64,000 nucleotides of DNA from CAJCIW01 sp963833965 (GCA_963833965.1 CAWHZZ010000003.1:496001-560000), one strand, 5' to 3'; shown: positions 45,098 through 53,821, counted from the stretch's first letter. Notes: generated from the letters alone by a model not told the origin. Numbers and translations: made by a program.

Positions 45098-45320
45098 GGT
45101 GGTTCGCAACATGTAATGCTGAAACAATGCGCCGTGTAGATAGACGAGATGCAAGGCGCCGCCGAGAGGCGGGCACCCGAAGCAGTCGACCCCGGAGCGG
45201 GTCGGCGAAGCCTGGGGTCCTCAAAAAACTTCCCGATTTTTGGGGTGAGGCGTTGCAGGGCAACGCAGCAGATTGGCTATCTCCACAAGCAGTGTTCAGC
45301 ATTCCATGTTAAGGACCACC
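45098..45320. repeat. Fold-back element upstream of 45358
   Basis: Arms 45098-45123 and 45295-45320 are complementary at 22 of 26 positions (shared GGTGGT, AACATG, AATGCTGAA). Inside, GATAGAC pairs with GGCTATC, and GC-rich hairpins fill the middle (GCGGGCACCCG-like; CGTTGCAGGGCAACG at about 45251-45265). The apex differs from the ACTT-ATTC-AAGT group. It ends about 40 bases before the start of the secreted protein gene, so it may lie in its leader. Confidence 0.6.
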
Positions 45321-45357
45321 GCCAATTCCGTAAACCTTTAAACCAAAGGCAAAACCT

Positions 45358-46146
45358 ATGTTGTCTAAGACGATCGTCCCCTCTCTAGCATGCCTCTTGC
45401 TCCTCAACGCCCACCTCGTCGGCGAAGAGAGCGCCGAAAACGAAAACACCCCACCGGAAGAGCACGTCGCCGTGCGCTCTCGCGATACGGATCCTTCTAA
45501 AAAAGATCTGATGCGCGGCATGAGAGCCAAACAGCGCGAGAACGAAGAAGAAGGAAATCAACTGCAGCAAAGGCAGGCCATCCGCCGGGCAGCTCACAAA
45601 CTCTCGAGCACTCCTGAGTTCATGTTGGCCCCGCGCGAAATGATGCAAAGACCTCAAGTTTCCTTGGCGTCTGCCATGTTCCCCATCAATTGCCACTGGC
45701 TGATCAGCATTGCGGACAATATTCGTTCGATTGAAATGGAAGATGGATCGCATTGGGAAATCTCCCCTTCCGATGCCTACGTCATTAGAAATTGGCGCAG
45801 GGAAGACTCTTTGATCATCACTCCTAACTACAATTGGTTTTGCTCATATGACTATTACATCACCAACAAGACGAATAACACATTCGTGAAGGCTAATCTT
45901 TATGTGGGACCACTGGCATTCGGCCCCTATTCCCATTGGATCGTCGACATCGATTATTTTGGCGGACATGTCTATTTGGAAAACCAAATGGTCTGGTGCG
46001 TCAATTCACAAGACAATTATGTCTTGAAAGATTGGGCGGTGAATGATCACATAATCTTCGGTCTTTATGACTCTTGGTTCAATCCTTATGATCATATTTT
46101 GATCAACGTCAATATGGACGACCACGTCCGTGTTAAACAGTTCTAA
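45358..46146 (+). CDS. Exported protein with two tandem WI...YVLKDW-type domains
   Basis: A 262-residue protein with a signal peptide (MLSKTIVPSLACLLLLNAHLVG). A charged, Glu/Arg-rich region covers about residues 22-85. Two similar beta domains follow: CHWLISIADNIRSIEMEDG to SDAYVIRNWRREDSLIITP, then SHWIVDIDYFGGHVYLENQ to QDNYVLKDWAVNDHIIFGL. Each repeat ends with a W-x-NPYDH/CSYDY-I-N segment, so they arose by duplication. AAAGG precedes the ATG by nine bases. Likely periplasmic or outer surface. The family is not named, but proteins of this type appear lineage-specific. Confidence 0.72.
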   Translation: MLSKTIVPSLACLLLLNAHLVGEESAENENTPPEEHVAVRSRDTDPSKKDLMRGMRAKQRENEEEGNQLQQRQAIRRAAHKLSSTPEFMLAPREMMQRPQVSLASAMFPINCHWLISIADNIRSIEMEDGSHWEISPSDAYVIRNWRREDSLIITPNYNWFCSYDYYITNKTNNTFVKANLYVGPLAFGPYSHWIVDIDYFGGHVYLENQMVWCVNSQDNYVLKDWAVNDHIIFGLYDSWFNPYDHILINVNMDDHVRVKQF

Positions 46147-46167
46147 CATCAACCATAAGAGGTTAAG

Positions 46168-46890
46168 ATGTCTATCCATTCTGTTTTAACAACACCGCGT
46201 CATGCTGAACAAGCTTCTGCAGCTGCATTTAGCCCGCGTGCTAACGCCCGCCAAGGCGATGATAGCTGCTGGGCCACAGCGCTCAAAGTCGCTGGGGTCA
46301 TTGCAGCAATCCTCGCGTCTGCCGCAGGTTTTGTCTTTTTAGGGCCGATCGGCGGTGGGATTATTTCCCTCCTTGCCGGCGGCGGCGCGCTTATGCTTTT
46401 GTTTAAAAATTGCTCCGGATCCTCGACGCATGACCATGCGCAAGAGGTCGCCGTCCCCTGGTATCAGCGAGTATTCTCCTTTTTTCCTACAGGGAATACA
46501 CCGAATGCTGGACCTCACGTTCGCGTCGGAGGAGGACATATTCCCCCTGCCGCGGCTGCAAGGCCTTGGTATGACAATTGGTTTTCCTTTATGCCAGGCG
46601 GCGTTCGTCACATGGATAACCACGGCCGAGGGGCAAATGTCCCCGTCGGAGGAGGCCATGGCGGCGGCGCGCCGGCTCATGGACATGGGGCTTATCCACC
46701 AGGCCCAGGCGGCGCTCACGCTCCCGTCGGCGGCGGACACATGCGCGGAGCTCCTGGTCCAGGTGGACCGGGTGCTGCTCCCCATATGCCGGTCGGGCGG
46801 GGCCACGTCCACGGACCTGGAGGCGGGCTCCCACCCCCTTCTGGACCGGGCGGCCGAGGCGCTCACGTTCCTGTTGGACGAGGGCATTAA
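46168..46890 (+). CDS. Membrane protein with Gly/His/Pro-rich VPVGGGH repeats
   Basis: A 240-residue protein with GAGG six bases before the ATG. Residues 38-83 form a hydrophobic hairpin (VAGVIAAILASAAGFVFLGPIG, then IISLLAGGGALMLLF), the bilobed shape of chlamydial inclusion-membrane proteins. Two PWYxxxFSFxP segments follow (about 98 and 133). The C-terminal 100 residues consist of imperfect repeats ending in VRVGGGH, VPVGGGH, APVGGGH, MPVGRGH and VPVGRGH. The repeats are encoded by GC-rich DNA that creates long spurious frames. His-rich glycine repeats can bind metals, but a function is not known. Confidence 0.75.
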   Translation: MSIHSVLTTPRHAEQASAAAFSPRANARQGDDSCWATALKVAGVIAAILASAAGFVFLGPIGGGIISLLAGGGALMLLFKNCSGSSTHDHAQEVAVPWYQRVFSFFPTGNTPNAGPHVRVGGGHIPPAAAARPWYDNWFSFMPGGVRHMDNHGRGANVPVGGGHGGGAPAHGHGAYPPGPGGAHAPVGGGHMRGAPGPGGPGAAPHMPVGRGHVHGPGGGLPPPSGPGGRGAHVPVGRGH

Positions 46891-46894
46891 GCAT

Positions 46895-46923
46895 AAAGCC
46901 GTTGCTTTTGCAGCGGCTTTTTT
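46895..46923 (+). terminator. Rho-independent terminator
   Basis: The stem AAAGCCGTTGC-TTTT-GCAGCGGCTTT runs into a T tract just five bases after the stop of the repeat protein gene. Confidence 0.92.
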
Positions 46924-47010
46924 ATGAAAAAAATCTTTCTCTCAAAAAGTCTTTCAGTGTTATAAGTTTTGATGTTCTGACAACAGCAATCTATTGCTAA
47001 GGAGCCAAAA

Positions 47011-47118
47011 ATGAGTAAACCCAGAGACCAAAAGAAAGAAGACCGCAAAAAGCCATCGAAGACATTCAAAGAAAAGCGTATGGCCAAACAAGAAAAGAAA
47101 AAGAGCAAAGGTTCATAG
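47011..47118 (+). CDS. Small Lys-rich basic protein (35 residues)
   Basis: The frame ATG 47011 to TAG 47116 encodes MSKPRDQKKEDRKKPSKTF and a further Lys-rich tail (KEKRMAKQEKKKSKGS). AAGGAG lies seven bases before the ATG, and a terminator-like stem follows at 47122, so it looks like an independent gene. More than one third of the residues are Lys or Arg. Similar tiny basic proteins occur in several bacteria. Nucleic-acid binding is inferred from charge only. Confidence 0.65.
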   Translation: MSKPRDQKKEDRKKPSKTFKEKRMAKQEKKKSKGS

Positions 47119-47121
47119 CAG

Positions 47122-47150
47122 ACGCCCGGTCGGGTTCCGATCGGGCATTT
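47122..47150 (+). terminator. Terminator-like hairpin after the small basic gene
   Basis: GCCCGgTCGGG...CGATCGGGC followed by ATTTT. The T tract is short, so termination may be weak. Confidence 0.55.
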
Positions 47151-47169
47151 TAAAAATTAGGAGGATGTT

Positions 47170-48402
47170 ATGGCTACATCTACACATTTTCAGCCGAGCT
47201 CATCTCGAAGAGAGCAGCATGCGCCAGCTGCCTCCCCTCAACCGCAGTACGATCTCCTTCCCCTATTTTATAACGTTTTGACTTTCGTGTCAGTCGAACC
47301 AGGCGAGCCGAGAAGGAAGCCGGTTCAAATTGCGGATGTGTTAGCGCAAAATCAGGAAGCTTTACTTCCTTTCCATTGCATGTCTTTTGCGAAAGTCCGA
47401 GATCAATTCAAAGACCATCTTCGAACAGTCGAAAATCGAGACAAAGTGGGAGCGCCTATTTTTCAAGTTCTGGATTGCCTTTACGACATTTCCCTCGTCA
47501 ACAGCTCGACAAAATCGGTGCTTGTCCAAAGAAACGACGATCTTCCGAAATTGGGGGCGGCGTTGAAGCCCACTTTGAAAAACGAGATTCTATCCGCTTT
47601 AAAGCAAGCCAGATCGCTGCTCAAAGAGCCCAATGGTGGGCACCAAATCGAGCAAGTTGACGCGCTTCTGCGACGTTTGAACGAATACCGCACCCTCAAG
47701 CAATTCACCGATTCGGACGAAAATAAACGGGTGCTGGATTTGGCGAACCTTTTGCAAAGGAAAGGTGCCAATCCTCAATATCCTAGGGTCATCAGCGACT
47801 ACCCTCCACTCGTCCAACAGATCCAATCGCTGCAAAATGAACTGAGACAAGTTTCGGAGGTGTTTCTCAAGCTCAATACACACAAAATGCAATTGCAGAA
47901 AGCACAAGCGGCGGTCCTCAGCGGAGCAAAATCGCTTCCCGACCCTTTACAAACCCGTTTCATCGATGCTTTTTCCATCCCCTTTTACGATGCCTTTGCC
48001 TGGCATTTCTGGAATATCATTTGGAATTCGCAGCATGAACCCGGTATGGGCGAAGCGACCAAGAAAATTCCAGATTGGAGCAAAGCGGACCACAATGTTG
48101 TCGATCACGGTATTTTAAACCGCCTCTGGACAAATTTTTTCCCCGATTACGAATTTACCGAGTGGATGTTGAAAACTTTGAAAACGATCGATCCTGAGGA
48201 GCTCAAAACACTCGAGGGAAAATTGCAAGCCCTGCACAAACAGTACAATGCGAACAGGGAAAACCCGGTGCTTGGCAAAGAGGCGAAGGCCCAACTTCAA
48301 GCTAGCCTTTTGCAAGAAATGAAAATGCATTGCCTCGAAGCGACGGAACCCTCCTTTTCCACCCTTACGGAAATGGTACCCTTTCTCACCCCAAATGGGT
48401 AA
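47170..48402 (+). CDS. Lineage-specific hypothetical protein
   Basis: A 410-residue soluble, mostly helical protein with AGGAGG about six bases before the ATG. The N-terminus is Ser/Pro/Gln-rich (about residues 1-25). Helical blocks include LKNEILSALKQARSLL, VDALLRRLNEYRTLK and LVQQIQSLQNELRQVSEVFLKL. A Trp/Phe-rich centre reads FYDAFAWHFWNIIWNS. No catalytic motif or known domain is recognised. The last 17 bases overlap the end of the convergent phosphodiesterase gene. Confidence 0.7.
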   Translation: MATSTHFQPSSSRREQHAPAASPQPQYDLLPLFYNVLTFVSVEPGEPRRKPVQIADVLAQNQEALLPFHCMSFAKVRDQFKDHLRTVENRDKVGAPIFQVLDCLYDISLVNSSTKSVLVQRNDDLPKLGAALKPTLKNEILSALKQARSLLKEPNGGHQIEQVDALLRRLNEYRTLKQFTDSDENKRVLDLANLLQRKGANPQYPRVISDYPPLVQQIQSLQNELRQVSEVFLKLNTHKMQLQKAQAAVLSGAKSLPDPLQTRFIDAFSIPFYDAFAWHFWNIIWNSQHEPGMGEATKKIPDWSKADHNVVDHGILNRLWTNFFPDYEFTEWMLKTLKTIDPEELKTLEGKLQALHKQYNANRENPVLGKEAKAQLQASLLQEMKMHCLEATEPSFSTLTEMVPFLTPNG

Positions 48403-49670
48403 ATAGCAAAATCGATTCCATCTCGTCGGGAGTAAGACCGCCGTGGGCTGCATAAAAGTGCTGCTCAAGGCGGTGCTTTTCGAATTTCCAGAACACGCTC
48501 TCGCCATGATATGGAAGGACGAGGAGATTTCCGATCCTCTCTTTCAGCCGTTTGGAAGAAGGCTTAAGACCGAAGAATCCTTCTTTCAGCAGCTCCTCGA
48601 CGAAAACGACATCGGCCTTTCCTTTGAGTTTGCTGCTCAAGAGCCTATGAGCTTCCTCCAGATGCTCCTTTTCGATATGTAGAAAAAAGTCGCGGCAAGA
48701 GCCCGCCGGAACAAGCGGCTGCCCTCGGCCGTTTCTCATCACCATGGAGGGCAGCTCCGGACAGAGTTCATTGAGCAAAATCGTCGTCTTGGGATGTACC
48801 GGCGACATGCCGTGGTCGGAAGTGAATAAGACGGCCGTCTTATTTTTGCTTAGCGGCCAATTTTTGCCAAAAATAATTTTCGATCGCCGTCCAGTAAAAA
48901 TCGACGACATCGGAGAATTGTGGCGAGGTGATCCCATGCCGGTGTCCCATCGAGTCGATATCGCCAAAATAGACAAAGATGTAGGTGGGCTCCTTCAAAG
49001 GGCTGCTGCAGATCTCGACTAATTTGTCCAAAGCCTCCACAAATCGAATGTAAGGAGAGATTTGGGCTCCAGCCAGCATCGCTTTCGAATAGGGTGAATA
49101 AGCAATGCTCTCATGCTGCATTACGATACTGCGCACGTTCTTTTTCGCTAACTTTTGATAGAAAGTCTCGAAGGGAAACAGCTGCTCTGCCGTGAACCCT
49201 TCTTTGACCAGTGTTCCACAGTCATGATCCCCTGCATGCGAGAAAAGCAGGGGCGCAATCATCGCGTCGACGATCGGCTCATAGTAAAACCATTCGTAGA
49301 TGCCGGTCTCCCCCACCTCTTTTCCGGTGCTGATGCTCGTGATGTGTGCCGCTGTCGTTGAGGGGAATTGCGCAGAAATCTTGGAGGCCGCCCCTTCTTT
49401 GGCAAAGCGGTCCAAAAAAGGGTGTTTGTGGGCAAATCCTTCAAAAAATTCCCAGCCGAAACCATCGACCAAAAAAAGCACTGTGCACTGGTACTTTTCC
49501 CAATGCCCGCAGACGGCTTCCACAGGCAGCGTCGCGCGCCCCTCGCCCGTCAATAATTTTTGAATTGTGTTGGGAATGCAGGTAAAGGCATAATCTTGGT
49601 AGAGCGGCCGTTTGAAATAAGGCGTCCATTGAGCCTTTTTCAAAGCCGCAATTGAATTTTGATTGATCAT
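48386..49670 (-). pseudogene. Type I phosphodiesterase/nucleotide pyrophosphatase (alkaline phosphatase superfamily), frameshifted
   Basis: Two adjoining minus frames form one protein of about 427 residues. The first (49670-48840) has VLFLVDGFGW (metal Asp), FPSTTAAHITSISTG (nucleophile Thr) and YFGDIDSMGHRHG (metal Asp and His). It ends LAAKQK and a stop at 48842-48840. The second frame carries LFTSDHGMSP (metal Asp-His), and the last His in YAAHGGLTPDEM. Removing one A from the run CAAAAAT near 48845 joins them as KQNKTAVLF. A perfect 20-base palindrome (48823-48842) follows directly. Either a one-base insertion has broken the gene, the run is phase-variable, or this is a sequencing error. 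AAGG precedes the ATG by seven bases. Confidence 0.75.
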
Positions 49671-49724
49671 GTTGAACCTTAAAGCACAGTTTGAGACAAT
49701 ACTACTTTTTTGACCAAGGAAATT

Positions 49725-51125
49725 ATGAAACGCATCATCACTGTCTTCACGCTTGCCATGATCAATGTTGCCGCCATCGGCAGCGTAAAAAATTGGCCGG
49801 TGAACGCAGAATACGGTTTTGCTTCGATCTTTTACTTCCTTTTGGCGACCGTGGTTTTTTTCTTGCCGATTTCACTTGTCACAGCGGAACTGGCCACAGG
49901 CTGGCCGAAGAGCGGAGGGGTCTTTGCCTGGGTGAAAGAAGCCTTTGGCCATCGCACAGGTTTTTTAGCGATTTGGCTACTTTGGGTGGAGAACGCCTTT
50001 TGGTATCCGACGATCTTATCTTTTCTCGCCGCGACCATCGCCTATATTTTCAATCCTGCACTTGCGAGCAGCATCCCTTACACCATTTCGATCATTCTCA
50101 TCGCTTTTTGGGCAGCTACCTTCGCCAACCTAGCTGGAATGAAAGCCTCCGGAATTATCAGCACGCTCGGCGTCATTTTTGGCACTTTTATTCCGGGCGG
50201 ACTGATCATTCTCCTCGGGTTAAGCTGGTACTCGGGCAACCATCCACTTGAGATCAGTTTCAGTTGGGCCAGTTTTATTCCCAATTTTAGCTCCGTCGAT
50301 CAAGTCGTCTTCTTCACGGGCGTCCTGCTTTCGCTTTGCGGAATGGAGATGTCGGCCGTCCACGTCCGCGATGTCCGCGACCCGCAAAAAAATTATCCCA
50401 AGGCCATTCTGCTCTCGGCGCTTCTCATTGTGGGGATGTCGATCTTAGGTGTCCTTGCGATCGCCAGCGTGATCCCTCAAAAGCAGATCAGCCTCGTCGC
50501 CGGTTCGATGCAGGCGTTCTCCTACTTTGTCGATGCCTATGGGCTCAAATGGATGACCCCATATATCGCGGCATTGATCGCCGCCGGAGCTTTCGGCTCA
50601 TTGAACACCTGGGTCATCGGCCCGACAAAAGGGATTCTCGCTGCCGCTAGAAGCGGAGATCTCCCCCCCTATTTTCGCGGAGTCAACGTGAAAGGCGTGC
50701 CGGCCCGCCTTCTGATCGTCCAAGCGATTTTTGTCTCTCTTTTATCCCTCGTCTTTGTCTTCATGCCCACCGTCAGTAGCGCGTTTTGGATCCTCACGAC
50801 AATCGTCGCCCAGCTTTATCTGATCATGTACATCATGCTCTTCGCTGCCGCAATCAAGCTGCGCTACAAAAGGCCAGGCGTTGACCGTCCCTACCGCGTA
50901 CCCGGCGGCAAATTTGGAATTTGGATTGTTTCCGGCCTCGGCATCTTGAGCTCCGCCTTTGCCCTGCTCATCGGGTTTTTTCCGCCCGCGCAAATCATCA
51001 CAGGCAATAGGGCCTTCTACATCTCTTTCTTGGCGGTCTGCATCGTCATCGCCTGCTTTGGCCCTTCGCTGATTTTGCTATTCCAGAAGCCCGGCTGGAA
51101 AAAACAGCTGGAGCATGAAAGATGA
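49725..51125 (+). CDS. APC-superfamily amino acid transporter
   Basis: A 466-residue permease with about 12 membrane helices. The start is ATG 49725 with AAGGA four bases upstream (TTG 49710 is in frame but less likely). The N-terminal helix has VFTLAMINVAAIGSVKNWP, similar to glutamate/GABA-type antiporters. Further blocks are ELATGWPKSGGVFAWVKEAFG, the conserved intracellular loop HVRDVRDPQKNYPKAI, and TKGILAAARSGDLPPYF. In obligate intracellular bacteria such carriers import host amino acids, often by exchange. The substrate is not determined. It overlaps the following methyltransferase gene by four bases. Confidence 0.9.
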   Translation: MKRIITVFTLAMINVAAIGSVKNWPVNAEYGFASIFYFLLATVVFFLPISLVTAELATGWPKSGGVFAWVKEAFGHRTGFLAIWLLWVENAFWYPTILSFLAATIAYIFNPALASSIPYTISIILIAFWAATFANLAGMKASGIISTLGVIFGTFIPGGLIILLGLSWYSGNHPLEISFSWASFIPNFSSVDQVVFFTGVLLSLCGMEMSAVHVRDVRDPQKNYPKAILLSALLIVGMSILGVLAIASVIPQKQISLVAGSMQAFSYFVDAYGLKWMTPYIAALIAAGAFGSLNTWVIGPTKGILAAARSGDLPPYFRGVNVKGVPARLLIVQAIFVSLLSLVFVFMPTVSSAFWILTTIVAQLYLIMYIMLFAAAIKLRYKRPGVDRPYRVPGGKFGIWIVSGLGILSSAFALLIGFFPPAQIITGNRAFYISFLAVCIVIACFGPSLILLFQKPGWKKQLEHER

Positions 51126-51889
51126 GCACATCATGGGAAACTTCTTCGGGATGGTACGATAAGATCGTCGGGCAAAAAGGGCATTATTACCATCAACAGG
51201 TGATCATACCCGGCGTGCGGCGTCTTCTCGAAATGAAGAAAAAGCCCAATCTTCATCTTCTCGATCTCGCTTGCGGTCAGGGCATCCTCGCCCGCCACTT
51301 GCCAAAAGGGATGAAATATCTCGGCATCGACGCCTCTCTTTCCCTCATCGAAGCCGCGAAGAAATACGATCCCAAATCGCCTCACCAATTCGTTGTGCAC
51401 GATCTTTCTCGCCCCCTCGATCTGCCCTACAAAGAATACTCCCACGCGACATGCATATTAGCCATTCAGAACCTCGAAAAACCCCTTCCTCTTTTTCTCA
51501 CGGCGCATACGCATTTACGCGAGGGATCCCATTTCATTCTTGTTCTCAACCACCCCTGCTATCGGATCCCGCGGCAATCAAGCTGGGGCGTCGATGAGCC
51601 AAAAAAAATTCAATATAGGCGCGTCGACCGCTACATGTCCCCTCTTAAAATCCCGATTCAGACGCAGCCGAGCAAACAGGAGAGCTCTGAGGAGACCTGG
51701 TCCTTCCACCATCCCCTTTCTTACTATGCGGCCCAGCTTAAAGAAGCGGGTTTTGTGTTAGAAATGATTGAAGAATGGTGTTCCGATAAAAAGAGCACAG
51801 GCAAGCATGCCGCGATGGAAAACCGCAGCCGACAAGAATTTCCTTTATTTTTAACCCTAGTCGCCAAAAAGGTGGCGCGCAACATGTAA
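51122..51889 (+). CDS. SAM-dependent methyltransferase
   Basis: A 255-residue Rossmann methyltransferase. Motif I is LHLLDLACGQGILARHL, followed by MKYLGIDASLSLIEAAKK. The strand-4 region is HATCILAIQNLEKP and the strand-5 region SHFILVLNHPCYRIPRQSSW, with a central RVDRYMSP insertion. ATGA overlap with the transporter gene indicates coupling. The substrate is unknown. The core is of the Methyltransf_11/25 type. Confidence 0.87.
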   Translation: MSTSWETSSGWYDKIVGQKGHYYHQQVIIPGVRRLLEMKKKPNLHLLDLACGQGILARHLPKGMKYLGIDASLSLIEAAKKYDPKSPHQFVVHDLSRPLDLPYKEYSHATCILAIQNLEKPLPLFLTAHTHLREGSHFILVLNHPCYRIPRQSSWGVDEPKKIQYRRVDRYMSPLKIPIQTQPSKQESSEETWSFHHPLSYYAAQLKEAGFVLEMIEEWCSDKKSTGKHAAMENRSRQEFPLFLTLVAKKVARNM

Positions 51890-51979
51890 GGCTAAACACT
51901 CCCTGTGGGGATAGCCATTCTGCAACGAGTTGGGCTGCTTCGAGCGCCCTCCTCTTCTAGTTGTCCTTACTTTTAGTGA

Positions 51980-52392
51980 ATTAAGAAAGTCTTACATTCT
52001 CGTCCAGAAGTCGATGACGCCGAATTTAATATCTCAGCAGAGAATATTATCAGTTTTACTATCGATCAAACCATTCGCGATCGATTAACGACGATAACAC
52101 ACAAACAACTAAAAATAAAAAAACCAATATTCGACGGATTAAAAAGCAAAACAAAGTCAATCACAACGTAAGATGCTAAAAAATATTAGGACCCCGTATT
52201 CAAATCGAACCCCATCATCGAGATCAACTAAAGAAATTACCTAAACAATGCAAAAAACAACTCAGTCAAATTTTTCAAATTAAAATAGGAAATATCAGTA
52301 ACAGGTATATAACGATATCAATAGACGATGCCAAACAGATTAATGAAATTTCGAAGCAAAATATTTTTGACTTGAAGAAAGAAGCGCCTGAT
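51980..52392 (+). pseudogene. Coding-like remnant upstream of 52393 (decayed 5' part)
   Basis: The gap of about 500 bases contains two open stretches in different frames that read like protein. From 51980 to 52171 one frame encodes HSRPEVDDAEFNISAEN and more, up to KSITT and a stop. From 52180 the frame of the next gene is open and reads LKKLPKQCKKQLSQIFQIKI, then NEISKQNIFDLKKEAPD. Neither stretch has an ATG. One frameshift near 52171-52180 would join them, so a longer gene has probably lost its 5' end. Confidence 0.4.
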
Positions 52393-52734
52393 ATGCCTAC
52401 CCCATCCCAAGGAACCAAACGAGCATTGGACATTTCGCCGGCAGATTCTTCCGAATTAGCTTCAAAAAGGCAACGATACGATGTCGATGATGAGAACGCA
52501 CTTGCATTCACTGATTCGATCTCACAGCCGCAGCAGGGTTTCACTGATGAGACCCACCAAGCGGAGTCCCCTCAGCCGCAGCAGGTTTCCAATGCACAAC
52601 AAACCTTGGTCGATGAAGTTGAAAGTTGGTTCGATTTCAACCCAACTGACGCTTCAGCGGCAACTATTGCCTCATCTACTGACGAGACATTTCCATTACC
52701 ATTTAACTTCGAAGGAGATCTGCTGAATATGTGA
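52393..52734 (+). CDS. Hypothetical acidic protein with bipartite nuclear-localisation-like motif
   Basis: A 113-residue protein from ATG 52393 (a TTG at 52372 would add seven residues). It is disordered-looking and rich in Ser, Gln, Asp and Glu. Near the N-terminus KR is followed by 14 residues and KRQR (GTKRALDIS ... SKRQRYDVDDE). The protein at 19965-20516 has the same spacing (KR, 14, KKLR) with Asp, Ser and Glu at the same inner positions. The C-terminus is acidic and aromatic (VESWFDFNP, FPLPFNFEGDLLNM), like a transactivation region. A good terminator follows. A nucleus-targeted effector is an inference. It may be the tail of a longer, decayed gene. Confidence 0.5.
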   Translation: MPTPSQGTKRALDISPADSSELASKRQRYDVDDENALAFTDSISQPQQGFTDETHQAESPQPQQVSNAQQTLVDEVESWFDFNPTDASAATIASSTDETFPLPFNFEGDLLNM

Positions 52735-52754
52735 AGGGCTTTTAAAAAAAGCCC
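52734..52754 (+). terminator. Terminator after the NLS-like protein gene
   Basis: AGGGCTTTT-AAA-AAAAGCCCT forms a strong A/T-rich stem directly at the stop codon. Part of its right arm overlaps the left end of the IS630-like element. Confidence 0.65.
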
Positions 52755-52756
52755 TA

Positions 52757-53821
52757 GTACTTAGTTAATAAAATTCTTACTTATATTTCAGGGTAGAGTT
52801 TTTTCAGTTTGATTCGTGCATCTTCAGCTCTAAATCGCCAGTTGCACTTTACGGCTGCTCTATTCTCTCTCCCCTTCCCAAGATTAGCTTGGATTTCCCG
52901 CACCAATTCTTCCGTTGTCCCGATTCTCCTATTCAGACACTTGCACTTGGATAAAGCTCATCTACAATCATCTTCATACAATCGGCCCAATCTTTTTTAG
53001 TTCGTTGTTCAGTGACTCGCACATGTCGTTTCCCTTCAAAAGGCTCAAAAAAAATCATGAACAAATTGCTCACCCCGTTTCTCTTGTATTCGCTGTCGTA
53101 TCTCTCCGGCTTTCCTGATTCCATCGGGATGCTCTCTATCACTTCTTGTATCTGCTGTTTGCTGCTTTCATCAAAGCAGAGCAGGGGATGTTCTGGATCA
53201 TATTCTCTTTTATAAATCTCTAGGACTTCTTCCATCCTCCAGACAAATTCGTCGTTGGCTTTTGGAGGGATTTTCCATTCTTTTTTCTGCCACGGTTTAA
53301 GCTCGTTTTTTTTAAAACGTTCCTTACAGACCCATAGGAACAAGATTCAACATCAGTGAGAGTAACCACTCTTCCAGCGATTAGTCGCAGCGTCCATCGC
53401 TCTCTTCCCACAGGTGCTTCACTACAGGCTACAGCGATGATATGTGCCTCCACATCACCATCGATTATTCTTGGCCTGCCAGTCCGAGGTTTATCATGAA
53501 CTACCTCAAGCCTTCCTTTGTGAAAACGCTCTCGTAACTTTGTCACAGTGTATTGGGAACAATGTAATTCATCAGCAATCTCATGATCTTTCTTAGCCTC
53601 GTGGTTCTTATCAGCTTTCAGAAGAATCTGCGCCCTCTTTACCTCTCTAGGGGACCAATCGCCACTTTTTGTATTTTTAATTAAAAATCCTCTCTCTTCT
53701 GTCGACAGAGCTACTTCATGCGTTTGCTTGTTTCCCATCGTTCCTTCCCTTATTAGAAAAAAGACGCAAGGATAACAAACTCTTCCATTTAAGGAAAATT
53801 TAGTTATTGAGACTGAAGTAC
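52757..53821 (-). mobile_element. IS630-type insertion element, inactivated
   Basis: About 1065 bases carry an IS630-family transposase relic. The ends share CCCTAGTACTT at 52752-52762 and AAGTACTAGGG at 53816-53826. TA dinucleotides at 52755-52756 and 53822-53823 fit the TA target duplication typical of IS630/Tc1/mariner elements. Sequence just inside the ends stays weakly complementary. Confidence 0.7.
52781..53738 (-). pseudogene. IS630 family transposase, frameshifted and internally deleted
   Basis: The ATG at 53738 (GGAAGGAACG upstream) opens MGNKQTHEVALSTEERGFL and the double helix-turn-helix domain (WSPREVKRAQILLKADK, HCSQYTVTKLRERF, GRPRIIDGDVEAHIIAVAC). A frameshift near 53340 moves the reading to YKREYDPEHPLLCFDESSKQ (first catalytic Asp) and FEGKRHVRVTEQRTKKDWA. 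After VDELYP about 50 residues are missing, including the second Asp and the Glu of the DDE triad. A third frame then gives CLNRRIGTTEELVREIQANL, WRFRAEDARIKLKKLYPEI and a stop. It cannot make an active enzyme. Confidence 0.85.

Noticed and set aside
44916..45302. Minus-strand frame of 128 codons
   Set aside because: Two thirds of it is the GC-rich fold-back element at 45098-45320, and it has no ribosome binding site.
52275..52544. Minus-strand frame of 89 codons with a hydrophobic end
   Set aside because: It overlaps the NLS-like protein gene, whose plus-strand reading has the better composition and a terminator.
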